Shown: positions 25,261-39,309 of the stretch, in pieces
Layout of the letters: each line of letters opens with the position of its first letter
Position numbering within the stretch: the stretch's first letter is position 1
From: Brassica napus
Lineage: Eukaryota > Streptophyta > Magnoliopsida > Brassicales > Brassicaceae
Length of the DNA stretch: 64,000 nucleotides
Direction of reading: 5' to 3'
Assembly (NCBI RefSeq): GCF_020379485.1
Contig: NC_063452.1
Coordinates: forward strand, 28,526,770-28,590,769
The notes under the pieces: model-generated
The model's input: only the letters and a program-made list of their open reading frames with translations
Database searches by the model: none
What the model was told of the DNA's origin: nothing
Made by a program: the position numbers and the translations under genes

Positions 25261-25479
25261 CGGAATTTCTTCGGAATATTTTCATTTAACCGGGCAAATA
25301 TTTCGCGAAAATTGAAATTGGAATTCCGACGGATAGTATCCGTCGGACCCTAGGTTTTATAACCACGAGCCGCTTCTTCTTCCCCATTTCTCTCTTCTTC
25401 CTCTGCGCCTCCTCTCCCTCTTCTCCGGCGATTTACCCTTCCTCTCCGACCTCTTCTCCGGCGATCTCCCTTTTCTCTT

Positions 25480-27938
<2,459 letters not shown>

Positions 27939-28084
27939 TTTTTTTTTTTCCAAAAACTCGAAATGTTTTATTTTTATTTGTGAAACTTTGAATATTAATT
28001 AATATGATTTCAATTTTAATTTTATTTTTATATTTTTGAATTTAAATTTCAAAAAATTTATTTTTTTAAAAAAAATTATTTTTT

Positions 28085-28427
28085 TTTAAATTCCGAGGAA
28101 CGGGGTGTTCCTCGGTATATTCCGAGGAACATTTCGTCGGAACTTCCGAGGATTGACCCATCGGAAAATCCATCGAAATATCCCGAGGAAGCTCTCCCTC
28201 GGTATATTCCGAGGAGCGTTCCGAAGAACAGGTGGTCTTCAGAATTTCCTCGGAAATTTGTTTCCTCGGAATTCCGTCGGAAAATTCCGAGGGATTTCCG
28301 AGGAAAATTGAATTTCCGAGGAGTTATTTCCGAGGACTTGTTTCGTCGGTATGTCGTCGGAATAACGTTATTCCGACGATATACCGACGATTTTTTGCCC
28401 TCAGTATGTCATTGTTTTCTTGTAGTG
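28085..28427 (-). repeat. right subterminal repeat zone of the CACTA element
   Basis: Mirror of the left end: dense TTCCGAGGAA and TTCCGACGAA variants in both orientations, closing with the terminal inverted repeat. No gene. Confidence 0.85.
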
Positions 28428-28430
28428 ATA

Positions 28431-29620
28431 TCTTACTTATTTCTCTTTTGTGTGTTTGTTTAAGGAACTGCTGTCCCTCAACACTATGGTGAAACAAATC
28501 TCCGAAGATCCTCTGCATGTAGGAGGTATTTTGAATTTACAAGTTATTTTTTTTATCAAAGATTAATTATTTACATCTTATTTAAATAAATTTAATTTCC
28601 ATTGTGGTGAGCTATCAATTTCCGTAAGAGAAAAAAGTTTATGACTGTGCCTTTTAAATTGACGTAGGAAGCGGTAATGTAAATTTTATAAGTTTTGACT
28701 TACTTTATATTTTAAAACTAAAAATTTAAACTGATTTTTTTTTAATGAAAATTCACATATATTACAACAAGGAAAGTGACAATGACAAATTAATTTTCAA
28801 AAATCCCAAAAAACCATAAAAACCCTATACAACCGAAATTTTAACTCTACCTTATTATCAATCTTGAATCAAAAACAATTTTATTATTCAAATATTAATT
28901 TAATACTTTAATCCAAAACTCTAATAAAACAAATATACAAGTTGTAAATGCACTCCATTGTTTCATCATTACAGGTGTTTGCAACTGTCTAAAATGCAAT
29001 TTTTTTTTCTTTTATTAAAATTGTTGCTCTTTCTTTGAAAATTCTTAAAACCGGAAAAGACTTCGTTTTGGATTTTATGATTCTTTTTCTAATTCTTTAA
29101 AAATATGTTTAAAAAAAAGAAGGCTTTGTTTTGTTAGAACCAAAGGTAGGTCAATTTCCAGCCCCCTAACTGTTAAAAAACGAAAATCATTTTTATCTCC
29201 TTTTGTTTTTTTTTAGCCGAGCCTTCTGAGATGATTGAAATTTATATTTATGCCAAGGTTTAAGATAAAACGGAAATATGATTTTTGGAAATCTGTTTTC
29301 CAGAAAAGGAATCCAAAGATTTGAAGAAGATTTGTTATTGTTTACTTATTAATATTTGTACCTTGAATAAAATTAAATAAAGATATGATGCTAATATTAT
29401 AAATCCATTTCATATAAAAGTTGCTATATTTGAAATCACATGTCCCATTGCAATAGCTACATAAAATAAATAGAACAATGCTATATATATTTTGATGTAA
29501 ATTTAGTTTAATTACTTAATTTAATAAATATATTTTGCTACAAAAATTAAAACTCAACTTCTGTCTTTCAAACTTTTCTAAGCAATTTAAATATATAGAG
29601 AATAAATTAAAAGACGTAAT
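28431..29620. other. right part of the interrupted candidate Helitron, non-coding
   Basis: AT-rich. A short frame near 28,465 reads LLSLNTMVKQISEDPLHVGG but cannot be tied to a gene. No other transposon end was found before the hairpin at 29,621. Confidence 0.4.
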
Positions 29621-30047
29621 CCGCGCGTAGCGCGGACAACGGATCTAATGTACCTAAAAATAACTCAAATGTCCCAATAAAAACATATAAAGGAACCATT
29701 ATTGTTTTACCTGAGATGAAAGCTTCTATGTTACCTGAGATGCCGGCTCCCTTGTTGGTCTCCCTGTATAAGACATAATGCTACTCTTTCACTCTTCTTC
29801 ACCTGAAAATAATGAGCAGATAAATGAACATAAGAACATGAAACATTATTAACATCTTAAACTCCATTAAATACAGAACAAGACTCCATTAAATACAGAA
29901 CAAGAACTTAAACATTTTAACTTTTTAACATAACAAGAACTTAAACAGAACAAGAACAAACATAAGAAGAACAAGACAAACACAACAAAGATTCAGACAC
30001 GAGAAAGATTAAGAAACAAAGACAGTGACATAAACAAACACTATACA

Positions 30048-30310
30048 TCAAGAGCATCAAGCTTTACACTATAGATTCAGACTCAACCTCTAATGTAATC
30101 AGATAACCATCAAAAGCATCAAGCTTTACCCTAGACATTGACAGAGAAAAAACCACTCAATTAAACATCTAATCTAATATGATCACTATCAAAAAGCATC
30201 AAGCTTTACCGCAGACATAAAAGAGAAAACATCACTCAACTGAACATCTAAACTAATCTGATCACTATCAAAAGCATCAAAATTTACCTAGGACATACCA
30301 GAGATAACAT
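30048..30310 (+). repeat. ~75-80-bp degenerate tandem repeat
   Basis: AGCATCAAGCTTTACC recurs at about 30,053, 30,117, 30,194 and, as AGCATCAAAATTTACC, at 30,273. AGAGAAAA and AACATCTAA-type spacers and CAACT/CAATT blocks repeat in register. Four imperfect units lie directly before the PUX10-like fragment. Confidence 0.65.
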
Positions 30311-30790
30311 CGCTTCCCCTGCCGCCAAAGTCCATCGTCTCTATCGAACAAAGTAATAAACTCCATCGCTTCACCTGCCGCCAAAGAAACCGACGACGAT
30401 GACTCAGACCCGCCGCCGCGACCTGATCCAAACCCTAATGCACCAAGCGAATACGTCAAAGCTCAACCGGCGACCCAGAATCAGAACCCGATGGTGTTAG
30501 AAGCTAACCCTAAGCTACCGGAGACGGTCGAAACCGGTAAAGTGATGATCTTCCAAGCGATCCCCGGAGGTCTGACCGCTCTCGGGTCGTTAACGATTGC
30601 GCCGCAAGAAGGGTCGTCTTCTTTGAATTCAGTATCGTGATCGCCGTCGACGCGGGAAGACGAAGGGTCATCTTCGTGAGGGTCAGATGGTGATGTGAAG
30701 GAGGAAATGGCGAGTTCGAGGTCCCAGCCGTGAGCTTGGAGGATCTCGGTGCATAAATCGTGAAGAAGGAGACTAGATGACTTTCAAGAA
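30310..30790 (-). pseudogene. PUX10-like (plant UBX-domain protein) N-terminal gene fragment
   Basis: On the minus strand one continuous frame encodes DLCTEILQAHGWDLELAISS, the UBA-like domain start of plant PUX10. An acidic linker follows, then the hydrophobic hairpin IAWKIITLPVSTVSGSLGLA ... ALTYSLGALGFGSGRGGGSE, then SLAAGEAMEFITLFDRDDG. PUX10 in Arabidopsis is a lipid-droplet-associated adaptor for the CDC48 AAA-ATPase; the hairpin anchors it. Two TGA stops lie in the hairpin, and the frame ends before the UAS and UBX domains, so this is a dead partial copy. There are no introns inside the fragment. It lies among transposons, so capture or retrocopy is likely. Confidence 0.75.
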
Positions 30791-30889
30791 AGATAAAGAA
30801 ACAGGAGAGTGTCACATGCATCCCACAAGATCCGTCTCTTCTGGGCCTAAATTAAGCAACGTTGCTAAACAAATTGGGTAATTTTTTTT

Positions 30890-31262
30890 TTTTTTTTAAA
30901 TCTAAAAACACTAAATACGGGGCTTAAGAGACCCCGATAAGGATGGTCTTAGAAGTTAGAAACCAAATGATTAAATCTTTACTGGCTTTGTGTTCTAGTG
31001 GGAATATATGCCAAATTTTAATTCTAAACTTAGACAACTCGTTGTTGTTTTTTATTGGATGTTTTTGTTCCATATATGAAAGTTTTTTATATTGACGAAG
31101 TATTTTTATTTTTTTTTGAGAAAGGGCTATATATTGACGAAGTTGAATAGTTTAGTAACAATGCTTGATTTTTAACCTCGTGTAGAGAGAGGTTAGAATA
31201 ATGTGGCGGTGGACCACAATGCGAATGTATGTTAATGAGTTTTTTCTTCTTATAGTTATCTT
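30890..31262. other. spacer with a possible DNA-transposon terminus
   Basis: CGGGGCTTAAGAGACCCCGATAAGG at about 30,918 reads inverted as TAAGACCATCCTTATCGG..., a common form of plant DNA-transposon end. No matching left end was found. Otherwise nothing is seen. Confidence 0.3.
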
Positions 31263-31263
31263 A

Positions 31264-32295
31264 CTAGGTCAAGATCCACGCCTTGCGCGGTATCAACATT
31301 ATATATAAAAATTATTTTATGTATTAAATATTTTTACATATTATGAAATAATAAATATATATTAAATAATTAAAAGTTAGTAACTATTAAATATATAATT
31401 AAATTGCTGTGAACATATAAATCAATTTTATTAATCCAAAAATATATATTTTTTTATTTGATAGGATATGTTATTAAATTTAAATGATACTAACATAGAT
31501 AATATATTTTAGTATATTTTTATTATTAATGTCTATTAAATGATGATTTCTACTCATATAGTTTTTTGATCATTTGTATCTTTTATAGAAAAAAATTTAA
31601 ATTACTGATAACAAAATTTTCATTGTGGGATTAATAGTTTTAGTAATTTATAATTTTGAAAAAAAATAATTTGTCAATGATCGTTCAAAACTTTTATCAA
31701 AAAAATTATTCAAAGTAAATTTTGAAACTAAAATATTGTATTTTATATGATGTATAGTTTAATTTAAAACGATATATATATATATTAATCTTAATAATTA
31801 ATTAAATTAGACTTTTTTCTTATATAATTTTTGTAATCATTTGTATTTTGTCATAACAAAAATTTTAAACCATGGATCATAAAATTCGAATGTGAGACTT
31901 TTAACAGTTTTAACAATTTATAGCCGTTTGTAAAAATTCAAAATATAAGATATACATAAAAATCTAATTTTATTATATGGTTATTGTGGTTGTTTAATTT
32001 ATTTAATAGTTTAAAATTAAACAAATATGATAGAAGATAAACTATTTTTTATCAAATTTTTATTATTCAAAATCATTAATTGTCATATATACTTTAGCCA
32101 TATTAGGCAATTCCGTAAATTTTATTTAAGGAAATAATAAAATACATTAATGATGAATTTATTGTTAGTTAGTAAAAAACTTATTATATAATTAGATGGA
32201 TCAACATATTTCTCTAATGATTCTAAGAATCATTCTAGTGATGACATGTGGCTACAAAAAGAAGTTGTAATGCTTCTCAAATAATATATAGGGGA
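31264..32295 (-). mobile_element. non-autonomous Helitron, 1,032 bp
   Basis: Read on the minus strand, the 5' end is A|TCCCCTATATATTATTTGAG (T at 32295), followed by the family's usual GTAGCCACATGTCATCAC. The 3' end has the hairpin ACCGCGCAAGGCGTGG, then ATCTTGACCTAG|T, ending at 31264. Both A|TC and CTRR|T rules are met. The interior is AT-rich with no ORF. This is a well-known ATREP-like type in Brassicaceae. Confidence 0.88.
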
Positions 32296-33035
32296 TTTTA
32301 CAGTTAAAGAAAGCATTGGTGCAAAACATAAAATTATATACCATGTGGGGGCTGTCTGGTGATATTGAAAATGAGATTCAATATAATTAGTTCAGCTCCA
32401 CAGGAGAGAGGTGATTTAAGGCAACCAGGTCAAGACACATAACCTTGTATTATCCCGGGGAGGCCAATGGTCTAAGTTACAAGCGTCTTCAAACGCATAC
32501 AAAGGCTTTGGGATAACCGTATTCCTACCAACGGGCTCGGCTCAGGTCATCATATAAAGCTTTTTCATTTAGGCCTCAAACTAGAGTTAACTAAATTGGA
32601 GCACATTTGATTCTTAAATTGTAACTATAATGTTTCATAAAATCCATTTATATTCCTCTTTTTGTTTTCTCTTTCTTCCTATGTTTTTTCCTTTACATTG
32701 AGTTATCACAATTCAAATTTGGATTTCTTCCTCTCTCTCTTTTTTTTTGTAGAAATGTAAATGTGTAATAAAAATTTGATTACAGGAGATTTTGAAATCT
32801 TGTTTGCTAAAGTTTAAACTTATCTTGTAAATACTACACTTTATAACTACAATTCAAAAGATAAGTGACAACAATAAACTCCTTAGCCAAACACTTCCTA
32901 AACCACATGACAAACCTGAAGGGCAAGGAGAAGACCTAATCGGAGGAGATTCGCCAAAGGCTAACCCATGTTGTCTGGGGTTGGCAAAACCTACTCCGAT
33001 GCTAGTTGTAAAAAGCTTCGTTGAAATCAAATCCA
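32296..33035. other. unassigned flank left of the Copia element
   Basis: No confident gene. GGTATCAACG-type or LTR ends are absent. The last ~180 bp (32,855-33,035) and the sequence after the Copia element (37,671-37,960) are one interrupted unit, since TAGGT is the insertion duplication. Frames on it (for example LKQLEEQTVARI-like) look like a decayed repetitive protein, unrecognised. Confidence 0.4.
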
Positions 33036-33040
33036 TAGGT

Positions 33041-33170
33041 TATTGAGGAAGAAGTATATACTCTAGGGATATCTTTGTAATTACTAGATAGTACATTTAA
33101 CCTACTTGTACTCTTGCATATATACTCTACGGTATACATCAAATAATACTATTCATTCTCATAATCTATA
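33041..33170 (+). repeat. 5' LTR of the Copia element
   Basis: 130 bp, unusually short for a plant LTR. It contains CTCTTGCATATATACTCTACGG, a TATA-like core, and ends next to the tRNA-Met primer site. Confidence 0.92.
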
Positions 33171-33240
33171 TGGTATCAGATCCTTTATACCTAATACCCT
33201 GAGCCGCCTTCTTCACTTTTCAAATCTTCTTTTCATCGCC

Positions 33241-36200
33241 ATGTCTACTCACTCTTTCCCTGCGACTGAAACCATCGTTGTCAACAACAACACAAACACA
33301 ATTCTGAATATCAACATGGCGAATGTAACTAAGCTTACAGCTTCTAATTTCTTGATGTGGAGCAGGCAGATCCACGCTCTCCTTGATGGATATGATCTAG
33401 CCGGTCATATTGATGAATCTATTCCACCACCTTCTGCCACGATCACAACTGAGAATGGTGCTGCAGCAAACCCTGCGTACACTCTGTGGAAACGGCAGGA
33501 CAGGCTCATCTATAGCGCTCTCTTGGGTGCTATCTCAGTCACTCTTCATCCGATCCTCTCCACCGCGACAACCTCGGCGCAGATCTGGAGCACTCTCCAC
33601 CTTACCTATGCCAAACCAAGCAGAGGTCATATTCAGCAGATCAAACAGCAACTTAAAAGCTGGACAAAAGGAACTAAAACAATCAACGAGTACTACCAAG
33701 GTTTCACCACTCAATTTGATGAACTTGCTCTCTTAGGCAAGCCTTGTGATCATGAGGATCAGATTGAACAGATCCTTGCTGGTTTTCCTGAGGACTACAA
33801 GAACCTTGTGGATCAGATTGAAGGAAGAGATGTGGCGCCTTCTCTTACAGAACTTCATGAGAAGTTGATCAGCTTCGAAACAAAATTACAAGCTGCCACT
33901 CCGGTGATCTCCACTGTACCGGTCATTGCCAACTTCTCTAACTATCCTGGGAACTCTAGCAACAACAATAACAGAGGGAACCACAACTCCAAACGAGGAG
34001 GATACCGTGGGCCGCAAACATGGCAGCAACAACAACAGTTCGGTCCAATTTCGAATTCCAACACTTCAAGAGGAACTCAAGGGAAGTGTCAGCTGTGTGG
34101 TGTCTTCGATCACAGTGCACGTCGCTGCACTCAACTCTCGAGCATGAGTCAGGCACAACCGAAAATGATGCAGCAGACGCAAGCGTCTCCATGGCAACCA
34201 CGAGCCAATGTCGGAACCTTTACTCAGTACAATCCTCAGCAATGGCTTCTGGATAGTGGTGCGACGCATCACCTCACGTCAGACCTCAACAACTTAGCAC
34301 TGCATCAGCCTTACAATGGTGGCGAAGGGGTCGCGATTGCAGATGGCACTGGCCTCGCTATTACCCACACCGGTTCTGCTTATATCTCCACACCAACTAA
34401 ATCTTTGCTGCTCAATGATGTGCTTTGTGTACCTCATGTGAAAAAAATCTTTTGTCTGTCTATAGATTATGCAATGCTAATCAAGTGTGTGTTGCCTTCT
34501 ATCCTTCTTATTTTCAGGTGATGGATCTCAACTCGGGGGACCGGTTGCTGCAAGGCCACGCGAGGAATGAATTGTATGAGTGGCCGGTGTCTCCTACCCT
34601 AAATCCTGCTTCCTACGCCATCTATCCAGACACCAAAGCCACCCTAGCTCAATGGCATACACGCCTAGGCCACCCTTCTTTATCTACTTTAAAATCTGTT
34701 GTTTCAAAATTTTCTTTGCCTTGCCCAAATACTTCATCTTTTGTTCCTCCTTGCAATGATCGCTTACTTAATAAAATTCATAAACTTCCCTTTCATCAAA
34801 GCTCCTTTCAATCTTCTCAACCTCTGCAATACATATTTTCTGATGTATGGTAATCACCAGTACTTTCTTCTCAAAACTACAAATACTACTTAGTACTGGT
34901 TGATCCCTTTACTCGATACTGCTGGATGTATCCTCTCAAAGCCAAATCTGAGGTCAAAAACCACTTTATAGCCTTCAAATCTCTTGTCGAAACACGTTTT
35001 CAAACCAAAATTCAAACCTTATACTCAGATAATGGGGGTGAATATCTTTCTCTCCGAGCTTTCCTTTCAGCCAATTGCATATCACACCTAACCACACCTC
35101 CGCATACACCCGAGCATAATGGCCTCTCTGAGAGGAAACACAGGCATATTGTCGAAATGGGTCTCTCATTACTCACAGCAGCAAACATTCCTCTTTCATA
35201 CTGGCCATATGCCTTTGCTGCTGCAGTTTTTCTCATAAACCGCCTTCCTACCCATGTCCTCTCTAATACTTCACCATACCAAAAGCTCTTCAAAACCACT
35301 CCTAACTATCATAAGCTAAGAACCTTTGGCTGTCTTTGCTTCCCCTGGCTTCGACCCTACGCACCAAACAAACTAGAAAACAGATCCATTCCTTGTGTTT
35401 TCGTAGGCTACTCCCTCACTCAAAGTGCCTATCTCTGCTTTGATCCAACTTCTGACCGAATCTACACATCTCGTCATGTGAGATTCAATGAGACCCAATA
35501 TTCATTCTCTACCTTAACTAAACCAAAACCCCAATCGGAAACTCAACCATAAGCCCCATCATCGCATCCTCCTGTTACCATTATCCCAACCTCATCGCCA
35601 CTCATACATTTGTCTTCTGCGGCTGCGAGTGATCCTACTCCGGGTTCAGGAACGTCACCTCCGCTGCAACACACCACCAAATCCTCTTCCTCTGCATTAG
35701 CACCAGCAGATTCAGCGACTGCGTCACCAACAAATGCTGCACCTGCACTGCAACATCACGACACTCCAACTGCAGAGAACAATCCGGCACCTACTGCGGT
35801 CTCTCATCAAGCACCTACTGCGGTCTCTCATCCAACACCTACTGCGGTCTCTAACCCTACTGAATCTGCACCTGCAGTTGAGCAACAACAAGAGAGGACT
35901 CAGCATCCCATGACAACGAGGTTCAGAAATAATATTCACAAGAAGACGACCAAGTTCAATCTCACCGCCACCTTAGAGACAGATCCTCACTGGATCCCTT
36001 CCACTTGGCAACAAGCCATGAAGCATGCAAAATGGCGCGCAGCAATGTGTTCTGAGTTTAACTCGACAAGTGAGAATCATACTTGGAACTTGGTTGAGAT
36101 GCAGCGATACATGAATGTCATTGGCTGTCGATGGGTTTTCACCATCAAATACAAACCAAATGGCGAGATTGACCGTTATAAAGCAAGGATTGTGGCCAAG

Positions 36201-37528
36201 GGATATCATCAACAACCAGGTGTTGATTATACTGATACTTTCAGTCCTGTTATTAAAGCTACGACGATTCAAACGGTGCTTGGACTTACGGTGAACAACA
36301 ATTGGCCCATCAGACAAATCGATGTTAACACAGCCTTCCTTCAAGGTCGTCTCAATGATCAGGTCTTCATGTGTCAGCCTCCTGGTTTTACAGATAAATA
36401 TAAACCTCACCATGTCTGTCATCTCAAGAAGGCACTTTACGGACTGAAACAAGCCCCGAGGGCTTGGTGCTCTGAGCTCAAGAACTTTCTTCTCCAAACT
36501 GGTTTTCATAACTCCTTGGTTGATACATCTTTATTCATTCTTAAACTGTCTGATGCCTTTGTCTATGTCCTTGTATATGTCGATGACATACTGATGACAG
36601 GAACAAACACTCAGATGGTTCAACGTGTGATCGACGAACTTTCTCGCAAGTTCTCTATCAAAGACATGGGTGATCTCAGTTACTTCTTGGGTATTGAAGC
36701 TCGACGTACACCACAGGGTCTTCATCTGATGCAGAAGAAGTACATCATTGATCTTCTCAGAAAGACCAATATGTTGAATGCGAAACCAGTATCTACGCCT
36801 TTACCGTCCTCTCCTAAGCTCTCTCTTCACTCTGGTCATAAGCTGTCTGACCCACATGAGTATCGTCGTGTTGTTGGTAGTCTCCAATACCTTGCTCTAA
36901 CAAGACCAGATATCTCCTATGCGGTGAACTGTCTCTCTCAGTTTATGCACAATCCAACTACTGATCACTGGATTGCAGTTAAACGTGTGCTAAGGTATCT
37001 CTCTGGAGCTCTTGGTCATGGAATCTTCCTCCGCAAACAAGTCAACGCAAACCTCCATGCCTTCTTTGATGCTGATTGGGCTGGTGACTCAGACGACTAT
37101 GTCTCCACTAATGGGTTCATCATCTACCTTGGCAATCAACCTATATCATGGACATCGAAGAAACAACAAGGCGTTGCTCGTTCCTCTACTGAAGCTGAAT
37201 ATAGATCAGTTGCCAATACTGCTGCAGAGCTTCGTTGGATTTGCTCCCTTCTCACTGAACTTGGTGTCGCGATCTCAACAACGCCGACTGTCTATTGGGA
37301 CAACATCGGGGCAACCTACTTGTGCGCAAATCCAGTCTTCCATTCTCGAATGAAACACATTGCGATTGATTACCATTTTGTTCAAGGCCAGATACAGAAC
37401 AAGGTTCTCCGCGTACTCATGTCACAACACACGACCAGCTCGCTGACGGCTTCACTAAACCTCTTCCGCGTCCACGATTTCAAGAACTCAGGTCCAAGAT
37501 CGGAGTCATTCATGGACCTTCTTCTTGA
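33241..37528 (+). pseudogene. Copia gag-pol polyprotein, broken
   Basis: Starts at ATG 33,241. Gag includes the LTASNFLMWSRQIHALLDGY segment and a CX2CX4HX4C zinc knuckle (CQLCGVFDHSARRC). Protease has WLLDSGATHHLT. The GAG-pre-integrase HTRLGHPS motif and an integrase core with DNGGEY and HTPEHNG follow. The reverse transcriptase begins at YKARIVAKGYHQQPGVDYT and carries QIDVNTAFLQG and the catalytic YVDDILMTG. RNase H has DADWAGD and SSTEAEYRSV. It is inactive: one A is missing from an A-tract at 34,441-34,447 (frameshift), TAA at 34,851-34,853, TAA at 35,550-35,552, and a one-base loss near 37,414. Catalytic residues of protease, integrase and RT are otherwise intact. Confidence 0.93.
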
Positions 37529-37535
37529 GGTGGTG

Positions 37536-37665
37536 TATTGAGGAATAAGTATTTACTCTAGGGATCTCTTTGTAATTACTAGATAGTACATTAAACCTAC
37601 TTGTACTCTTGTATATATACTCTACGGTATACATCTAATAATACTATTCAGTCTCATAATCTATA
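37536..37665 (+). repeat. 3' LTR of the Copia element
   Basis: 130 bp, about 95% identical to the 5' LTR (7 substitutions, no indels by eye). Confidence 0.92.
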
Positions 37666-37670
37666 TAGGT

Positions 37671-38388
37671 CACATATGAGCGTACTTCCAGACAACAAAG
37701 GAGCCAAAACGCATGAAGTGAGCACATTAGAGACCGTAGTCAAAAGCGCAGATGGTACACAACTCCTTAAATATGACCACGCGACACATGAGCATCTCGA
37801 AATATAACTGGAGATGCTAAAACAGCTAGAAGAGCAAACCGTAGCTAGGATCTAGGAGCTGAAAATCCGGAAGAGCGGCGAGACTCCTCAAAAGTATGCT
37901 AGAACCACAGATGACAGATGTGCGACTATCATGACCAAAAAAGGCTTTACTGGTATGTCCTCAAAAACCCTAAATAATCGACTACTCTTTTTTTGTTTGG
38001 CTTATTTTTCCGTTTGATATACTTTTATATTTTTGTTTCTAACATTCACTATTTTCTTACAACGGCGCACTATATCAGAAATATTTTAATGTTGATTATT
38101 CCATATGGAGAAAGAGCATTTATCAAATTGGTACACTGAGAAAATTTCCAAAAAACATTCTATAATTTCAAATATGAAGTTTTTTATTCTCCAAAATTTT
38201 GAAGTTTTGAGTTGTGAAACTTCAAATAGAACGTCACTACTAAAAGTTTTAAATTTAAAGTTTTATAATTTTATTTGCATTTTGGTCCTTCAATTATACA
38301 TCACATTTATGATTCTTAAATATTTGTTATTTAGCATTTTAATCCTTATAAAAATTTATAGCGCATAAATATTTCAAATTAGTTTTGG
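37671..38388. other. unassigned flank right of the Copia element
   Basis: The first ~290 bp continue the sequence that precedes the Copia insertion. A frame contains ARTTDDRCATIMTKKGFTG, followed by a donor-like GTATG, but I do not recognise it. The rest is AT-rich. Confidence 0.35.
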
Positions 38389-38396
38389 GAACTCTA

Positions 38397-39301
38397 TAGG
38401 GGTGTTCAATCCGGATATCGGTTCGGTTTTTTCGGTTTTTTGGTATTTCGGTTAGTAAAATATAACTACCATTCTAAATCCATATTTACTTCGGTTCGGT
38501 TCGTTTTATATACCGTCGGTTTTTGGTTAATTCGGTTTTATACCAAAAAACATAATTCTTTATTTTAGGATCATATTATATGAATTTTAGAGTCTTGTTG
38601 TCAACACATTCATTTATTAAAAAATATTATAAATTTAAATAAAAGAACAAAAATAAAAAATGTTTCAATCATCTAATAAAATAATCAAATCTATAGTTAA
38701 AATCAAAGTTCAAAATTTTGATAATAAAAATAAAAAAATAAAATAAAACAGAAGCACAAAAAATAAGTTATTATATTCTTTCATATTTAGTGTTCATCAA
38801 AATCATGTTTCTTCTATTAAACACGAAACTCTATTTGTTTATAAATAAAAAAATTTGTGAAGAATTTCCACTAATTGTTATCATCAAATTTATAATCTTT
38901 ATTTCAATTTAGTCAATGCTAAATTAAAACAAAAAGATCAAAAGAAGACTAAGAAAATAAGAAGCATGTTTGCGATGAATTGTTATTTAATTATAGTTCA
39001 AATGTTTTACAAATCAGGACTATTTTATTATTGTAAAAAATATGGTAATAGTTATTAGCAAAAAAATTAACTTATGATTTTCATACGTTGTTATAAAATA
39101 TATACATATTTACATGTTTCTATTTTTTGATCGGTTTTATTCGGTTTTATCGGTTATATACCGAACCATATCCAAATCCTACGGTTTTTTAAAAATCATA
39201 TCCATTCGGTTTGTATGGTATATACTAAATCCAAACCATATTATCTATTTCGGTTTGGTTCGGTTCGGTACGGTTCGGTTTTGCCATATTGAACAGCCCT
39301 A
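38397..39301. mobile_element. hAT-type non-autonomous element, 905 bp, perfect 8-bp TSD
   Basis: Terminal inverted repeats are TAGGGGTGTTCAATCCGG on the left and CCATATTGAACAGCCCTA on the right. GAACTCTA flanks both sides (38,389-38,396 and 39,302-39,309). Subterminal parts are made of CGGTTCGGTTTT-type repeats. The core is AT-rich with no transposase. Frames inside are not genes. Confidence 0.9.
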
Positions 39302-39309
39302 GAACTCTA

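Larger units (their letters stand above)
33041..37665 (+). mobile_element. Ty1/Copia LTR retrotransposon, structurally complete, 4,625 bp
   Basis: Two 130-bp LTRs (33,041-33,170 and 37,536-37,665) begin TATTGAGGA and end AATCTATA. The 5-bp target duplication TAGGT flanks them (33,036-33,040 and 37,666-37,670). The primer-binding site TGGTATCAGA, for initiator tRNA-Met, follows the 5' LTR directly, and a purine-rich GAGGTGGTG precedes the 3' LTR. The LTRs differ at 7 of 130 positions by eye. The coding region is collinear with gag-protease-integrase-RT-RNase H. Confidence 0.95.

Noticed and set aside
32400..32560. possible tRNA or other RNA gene near CCCGGGGAGGCCAATGG
   Set aside because: No cloverleaf or A/B-box arrangement could be built.
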